DNA from: Alphaproteobacteria bacterium
GTDB taxonomy: Bacteria; Pseudomonadota; Alphaproteobacteria; Micavibrionales; Micavibrionaceae
Direction: 5' to 3'
NCBI GenBank assembly: GCA_030427385.1
Contig: JAUHWR010000001.1
Coordinates: forward strand, 1,364,001 to 1,428,000
Length of the DNA: 64,000 nucleotides
The notes beneath the pieces are model-generated. The model made no database searches, was not told the origin of the DNA, and worked only from the letters and a program-made list of their open reading frames with translations. How positions within the stretch are numbered: the stretch's first letter is position 1; each line of letters begins with the position of its first letter. Made by a program: the position numbers and the translations under genes. Shown here in pieces: positions 60,199-64,000 of this stretch.

Positions 60199-60623
60199 CA
60201 AACAAGATAACTCCGTCAAAGCAAGACGTGAAAAATAATATGCTTCTGCCCGAAGATACAAAGAGCGCTGTTAATGTAATGACAGACCTGACCAGACAGA
60301 TGCTGGAATTCATGATGGAAGAAACCAAGCTCTTAAAAGCAAAAGAAGCTCACACCTTGGCAAAAATTCAAAAAGGTAAAGAATTACGTGCACAAGGTTA
60401 TGCCAATGCTGCACATGAATTTACACAGCGCGCGGCTGAATTTAAAAAACTGGATGAAAATCTGATCGGCACTTTGGAAGTTCTAACGGCCGAACTCGGG
60501 AAAGCAACGCGCACCAATCAAAAATTGATTGAAGCCATGTCACCCAAGAAGCCACTAAAAGAAAACATGACAAATAATCTATTCATGCTGCAGAGCGAAG
60601 GCATAGCCGGAGCAGCAGAATAA
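60195..60623 (+). CDS. Flagellar-operon hypothetical protein, helical, possibly chaperone-like (142 aa)
   Basis: Starts by ATGA overlap with flgJ. It is nearly all helical, K/E/Q/A-rich, without signal or membrane segment: 'MLEFMMEETKLLKAKEAHTLAKIQKGKELRAQGYANAAHEF' and 'LTAELGKATRTNQKLIEAM'. In size, helicity and position it is like FlgN-type chaperones or export regulators, and its core shares the E-LL--K-A---L--IQ--K pattern with the next gene. The family is not recognised with certainty. Confidence 0.6.
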   Translation: MTNKITPSKQDVKNNMLLPEDTKSAVNVMTDLTRQMLEFMMEETKLLKAKEAHTLAKIQKGKELRAQGYANAAHEFTQRAAEFKKLDENLIGTLEVLTAELGKATRTNQKLIEAMSPKKPLKENMTNNLFMLQSEGIAGAAE

Positions 60624-60642
60624 TTAACAGGGGAACACATAA

Positions 60643-61122
60643 ATGAAAAAGACAAATAAAACAGAATATAGCGTAAAAAATCGTAATAATGACGATGTAA
60701 AACCAATCATCGATCATTTTATCTCCACGGTTAGTCAGCTTGAGGCCATCTTAACTAAGGAGACAGATTGTTTGAAAGTTTCCAATCGGAATGCTTTCTT
60801 AAATCTTCAAGAAGAAAAGGTTTTAATCGCGCAGACCTATCAACAGGATATTTTTGCCGTCAAAAATATTGCCACTATTCTTAAAGATAAATATCCGAAC
60901 CTAATTCCCTACCTACAGGAAAAACAGGAAAAATTAGGCGGCATTATCCGCGAAAACGAAACTGCCTTAAAGCGTATGGAAAATAGTACAAAACGCTTAA
61001 GCGATAGAATTATGGACGTTGCGCGTCGCGCCGCAATTGAACAAAACAGCATTGTTTATGGATCCGGCGGGCAATTAAACGACAAAAACCGCGCCACAAT
61101 GGGCGTTAGCGAATCTGCATAG
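60643..61122 (+). CDS. FlgN-like flagellar export chaperone candidate (159 aa)
   Basis: A 159-residue, all-helical protein with the general FlgN pattern: 'LEAILTKETDCLKVSNRNAFLNLQEEKVLIAQTYQQ', where a glutamate-rich first helix is followed by 'L--LQ--K--L---Y'. A C-terminal tail with 'NSIVYGSGGQLNDKNRATMGVSESA' resembles ends of alphaproteobacterial FlgN-like proteins. FlgN guards the hook-associated proteins FlgK and FlgL before export. The gene lies between flgJ and fliK, where such chaperones often sit. The preceding gene may be a related paralogue. Confidence 0.6.
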   Translation: MKKTNKTEYSVKNRNNDDVKPIIDHFISTVSQLEAILTKETDCLKVSNRNAFLNLQEEKVLIAQTYQQDIFAVKNIATILKDKYPNLIPYLQEKQEKLGGIIRENETALKRMENSTKRLSDRIMDVARRAAIEQNSIVYGSGGQLNDKNRATMGVSESA

Positions 61123-61133
61123 AAAGAAAAAGT

Positions 61134-62606
61134 ATGGATTTAACATCTTTTACAACCATTGAAACAGCGAAATCATCGCCTGGAAATTCAAAGGCGACAA
61201 CAAAGACTGATGCGCTAAAATTGGCTGATTTTAATATGTTTTTTCAAACTTTCCTTCAAGACGGTACGATCCAACTTACGCAAAAAAGCCTTACACCTGA
61301 TCAACCAACGACATTGAGCAATGAACAATTGGCGCAAAGCATATCCTCATTGGAACAGTTTTTATCCGGAAGCATTGATGCTGAGATTTACAATATTGAA
61401 GATTACGCACAAGTTATAAACGGCGAAATCGTCGTATCAATTGATGAGCAAAAAGTAATTTTATCAGATGCAGCAAAGCTTGCCTTGCTTAATCTTTTAA
61501 TCGGAACACCTGTTCCAAACCCTAATCCCGATATAGCACCGGCAGAGCAATTATCCTCACCCTTTGCAAATACTGAGGCCACTTTAAATGCGGATGCTTT
61601 ATTTGATAAAATCTTAAAAAACTTAAAACAAGATCAAGGTATCACCATTTCACAGGAAAGCATTATTGCCGCGGGAATATCTCCGCAGCAATTTGACACC
61701 CTTTTAGAACAAAATCAGATATTACTTAAAACAGCGTCTTCCTCGTTAGAACTTAATGATGACCTGATTGCCTTGCTTGGTTTAACACAACCGGCACCGA
61801 TCCAAGGTCAATTGAGTCCGCAAAAAGGAACGGATCCGATTATATCAAAAGACCTATGGTTTAATAAAGATCTAGATGCGCCGACCCTAGGGAAAGAAAT
61901 CAAAATTGGTACAAGCTCAGGTGAGCAAATTCAAGCTGCTGAAATAGCTAAAAACGGCTCAAAAGCTGCGCAAATGATGACAAGCGTAGCCAATCAGAAT
62001 GATATCCCTCTATCCGCCAGCACCTTTAGCGCCAGTATTGGTCAGACAGATACGGCACAACAATGGTTTGACACTCAAACAGGGGAATGGACAAATATCC
62101 CTGCGCTTCCCTCTGCCTTAAGCGGAACAAATATCACCTCGGCCATTACACAATCAGCGCAGGCGCATAGCGGACACCCCGCCATGCAGACCATAGCAAT
62201 TTCCATTAAAAATAATGCTGCAAATAAAGATAGTCGTAATTGGAGCTTGCAGCTTGATCCCCCTGAATTAGGCAAAGTCCGCGTTGAACTTAGTTTCAAT
62301 AAAGATAAGCTAATGAAAGCGCATCTGGTGATGGAAAAACCGGAAACATATATGATGATGCAGCGCGATTCCCAGATGTTGGAACGTATGCTGCAAGATA
62401 GCGGCCTTGATATTGACCAAGGAAACTTAAGCTTTGATTTGGCAGAAAGCGGTGATGATTTTTTTGAAGAAAATAAACAGAATGATAATGGCAGCAACGG
62501 ATCATTACAAAATGCTGCTGATGATGAAATAGAAACAATTGAAACCACCATGACTTGGTTCGTTGACCCGAATAACGGCATTCAACGTTATAACTTGATG
62601 GCTTAG
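61134..62606 (+). CDS. fliK: Flagellar hook-length control protein FliK
   Basis: 490 residues. A long, poorly conserved Q/S/T-rich N-terminal ruler region (about 1-350) precedes the compact C-terminal Flg_hook domain (about 360-440): 'WSLQLDPPELGKVRVELSFNKDKLMKAHLVMEKPET' and 'LERMLQDSGLDIDQGNLSFD'. The LxLxPxxLGxVxV pattern is the FliK hallmark that interacts with FlhB to switch export specificity. The tail after that is acidic. It is immediately upstream of flgD and flgE, the hook genes it controls. Confidence 0.9.
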   Translation: MDLTSFTTIETAKSSPGNSKATTKTDALKLADFNMFFQTFLQDGTIQLTQKSLTPDQPTTLSNEQLAQSISSLEQFLSGSIDAEIYNIEDYAQVINGEIVVSIDEQKVILSDAAKLALLNLLIGTPVPNPNPDIAPAEQLSSPFANTEATLNADALFDKILKNLKQDQGITISQESIIAAGISPQQFDTLLEQNQILLKTASSSLELNDDLIALLGLTQPAPIQGQLSPQKGTDPIISKDLWFNKDLDAPTLGKEIKIGTSSGEQIQAAEIAKNGSKAAQMMTSVANQNDIPLSASTFSASIGQTDTAQQWFDTQTGEWTNIPALPSALSGTNITSAITQSAQAHSGHPAMQTIAISIKNNAANKDSRNWSLQLDPPELGKVRVELSFNKDKLMKAHLVMEKPETYMMMQRDSQMLERMLQDSGLDIDQGNLSFDLAESGDDFFEENKQNDNGSNGSLQNAADDEIETIETTMTWFVDPNNGIQRYNLMA

Positions 62607-62618
62607 GAGAGCAAAAAA

Positions 62619-63332
62619 ATGAGTAGTGATATTACCGTTACACAGGCCGCCGCCAATGCGCAACAAACGCAATCACAGCGTGCGCAATTAACCGAGGATT
62701 TCGATGATTTCCTTAGCCTCTTAACGCTTCAACTGCAAAATCAAGATCCGTTATCACCAATGGATTCAACAGAGTTCACAAATCAGCTTGTGGCATTCGC
62801 CGGCGTTGAACAACAAATTAATTCTAATGAAAAGTTAGATTCTCTCGTTAGCTTCGGATTAGCAAATGTAAATACACAGATTTTAAGTTATGTCGGCTTA
62901 AAAGCAAATTATCAAAGTACAGAACTATATTATGATGGCGCGCGTCCGGTTGATATTTCTTATGTCGTTGACGGCACAGCGGTCGAAGCTGATATCCGCA
63001 TTATAAATGAAGATGGTGATGTCGTTAGAATTATAGAAGGCGAAGCCGGAGCAGGCAGAAAAGATTTCGTATGGGACGGATTAAAAGATAACGGGCAACC
63101 TGCAGACTCTGGAACATATCAGGTGCGAATTGACGCAACAGATCAAAATGGGAAACCTATCGATTCCCAAATTCTGGTCAGCGGTATTGTACGCGGCGTT
63201 GAATCACAAGATGGTGTCGCCCTCTTATTAATTGGGCAACGCGCTGTTCCGGTCAGTAATGTCATAAATGTATCACAACCAGAACCGATTGATGCCGCTA
63301 CAGAAACTCCTGAAGAAGAGGAGAGCGCATGA
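62619..63332 (+). CDS. flgD: Flagellar hook-capping protein FlgD
   Basis: 237 residues: the N-terminal segment 'EDFDDFLSLLTLQLQNQDPLSPMDSTEFTNQLVAFAGVEQQINSNEKLD' is the FlgD signature. A Tudor-like/FLN-type Ig domain follows ('DGDVVRIIEGEAGAGRKDFVWDGLKDNGQPADSGTYQVRI') and an acidic C-terminus ends the protein. It caps the hook during assembly. The last codons overlap the flgE start (ATGA). Confidence 0.95.
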   Translation: MSSDITVTQAAANAQQTQSQRAQLTEDFDDFLSLLTLQLQNQDPLSPMDSTEFTNQLVAFAGVEQQINSNEKLDSLVSFGLANVNTQILSYVGLKANYQSTELYYDGARPVDISYVVDGTAVEADIRIINEDGDVVRIIEGEAGAGRKDFVWDGLKDNGQPADSGTYQVRIDATDQNGKPIDSQILVSGIVRGVESQDGVALLLIGQRAVPVSNVINVSQPEPIDAATETPEEEESA

Positions 63333-64000
63333 GTTTATTCGAAGCCCTAGACACCAGCAGAGGGGGGATGACCGCACAGACGAAGTCTACGGCGATCACA
63401 TCAACCAATATTGCGAACCTTACGACCGTAGGTTATAAGCGATCTGAAGTCTCCTTTCATGATTTGGTGACAACGTCGCAATATAACCCAAGTTATGAGC
63501 CCGGCGGTGTGCGCGCCAACCGTATTTTACGCGCAGATCAACAAGGAACAGTCCAACAAACTGCCTCATCAACTGATGCATCTATTCTTGGGAACGGTTT
63601 TTTTGTGGTTGGTTTAGGATCTAATATTGAAGCAGACAGCGCCGTAGCGCCGACCAACATGTTTTTCACCAGAAACGGAACCTTTGGCGAAGCCGTCGTA
63701 AGAGATTTTTCCGCAGGAACGCAATCAACATATTTGGCAAATGCGGCCGGGCAATTCTTATATGGCTGGCAATTTGACCAAAACGGTGAACTACCAGTAG
63801 ATCGTGATTTCGGATCATTAACGGCTGTGAATGTTAGCCAATTTGATGAAATGGCTTTGCCGACAACTTTATTGAATATCTCAGTCAATCTGGATGCTAA
63901 TGCACAAGATATTGATCCACACGTCTCTAGTATCGCTAGCGGGCAACTTCCTGCAAATTCCGAAGATGTTAGCTTCAGTCGAAGCTTTACAGTTTATGAT
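63329..64000 (+). CDS. flgE: Flagellar hook protein FlgE (partial, 3' end beyond the window)
   Basis: Not in the ORF track because no stop is reached. The ATG at 63329 overlaps the flgD stop and opens MSLFEALDTSRGGMTAQTKS, then 'TSTNIANLTTVGYKRSEVSFHDLV', the flagellar basal body rod motif with the conserved ANxxTxGYK. 'SILGNGFFVVG' and 'FFTRNGTFGE' follow, the regions shared by hook and rod proteins (FlgE/F/G). 224 codons are visible. Position after flgD supports FlgE over FlgF or FlgG. Confidence 0.9.
   Translation, partial: MSLFEALDTSRGGMTAQTKSTAITSTNIANLTTVGYKRSEVSFHDLVTTSQYNPSYEPGGVRANRILRADQQGTVQQTASSTDASILGNGFFVVGLGSNIEADSAVAPTNMFFTRNGTFGEAVVRDFSAGTQSTYLANAAGQFLYGWQFDQNGELPVDRDFGSLTAVNVSQFDEMALPTTLLNISVNLDANAQDIDPHVSSIASGQLPANSEDVSFSRSFTVYD

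Overview
This window looks like part of the chromosome of a motile, Gram-negative alphaproteobacterium with moderate to low GC. The evidence is a GapR (DUF2312) nucleoid protein, an RpoH-type sigma factor next to phoH, an acetolactate synthase with the 'GEAS' TPP signature common in alphaproteobacteria, a hisZ-purA pair, a Caulobacter-style cpa/tad pilus locus, a serS/pcm/nlpD neighbourhood and a muramidase-less FlgJ. An uncultured or Micavibrio-like lineage is possible, but the sequence alone does not settle genus or family. No gene-free stretch exceeds 300 bases. I see no insertion sequence, integrase, rRNA operon or CRISPR array.

Layout. 0-4 kb (minus): start of a LysM lipoprotein (NlpD-like), pcm, a calcineurin-type phosphoesterase, a DAG-kinase-type lipid kinase and serS. 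4-13 kb (mostly plus): two tandem N-formylglutamate amidohydrolase paralogues, lipB (minus, overlapping the second one tail to tail), a small unknown gene, tRNA-Leu(GAG), an FkbM methyltransferase, malic enzyme, an aldo/keto reductase and a flotillin. 13-15.1 kb (minus): ilvB behind a classical attenuator whose leader peptide is rich in Leu, Val and Ile.

15-28.5 kb (minus): a three-gene surface-protein operon. It starts with a giant protein of about 3390 residues: a pseudopilin-like N-terminus, four perfect 34-residue repeats, three YadA-like head blocks, a C-terminal S74-type intramolecular chaperone and a final membrane helix. A double-LamG protein and a seven-bladed LVIVD beta-propeller follow. 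All three share a small two-cysteine cassette, and the last two end in almost the same residues. This is the most unusual part of the window.

28.6-33.2 kb: an ABC1/UbiB-like kinase, gapR, two unknown proteins, a free-standing secretin-N-terminal-like protein and a TadD-like TPR lipoprotein. 33-45 kb: a complete tad/cpa core (two Flp pilins, prepilin peptidase, CpaB, CpaC, CpaD, CpaE, CpaF, TadB, TadC). It is split between cpaF and tadB by an oppositely oriented block of icd plus an AT-rich overlapping gene pair. The pair is a small membrane protein and a soluble protein sharing a 'SGDNS..TQ' motif, and it is a candidate two-gene defence or signalling system.

45-49 kb (minus): purA, hisZ, glmM. 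49-52.5 kb (plus): phoH, rpoH, a DUF2946-like protein and a His/Met-rich outer-membrane protein, probably metal related. 52.5-54.5 kb: an HxlR regulator divergent from a short-chain dehydrogenase and a nitroreductase. 54.5-58.5 kb (minus): tRNA-Val(UAC), a secreted dienelactone hydrolase, HU and lon. 58.6-64 kb (plus): a flagellar operon, flgI-flgJ-two small proteins-fliK-flgD-flgE, with flgE cut by the window end.
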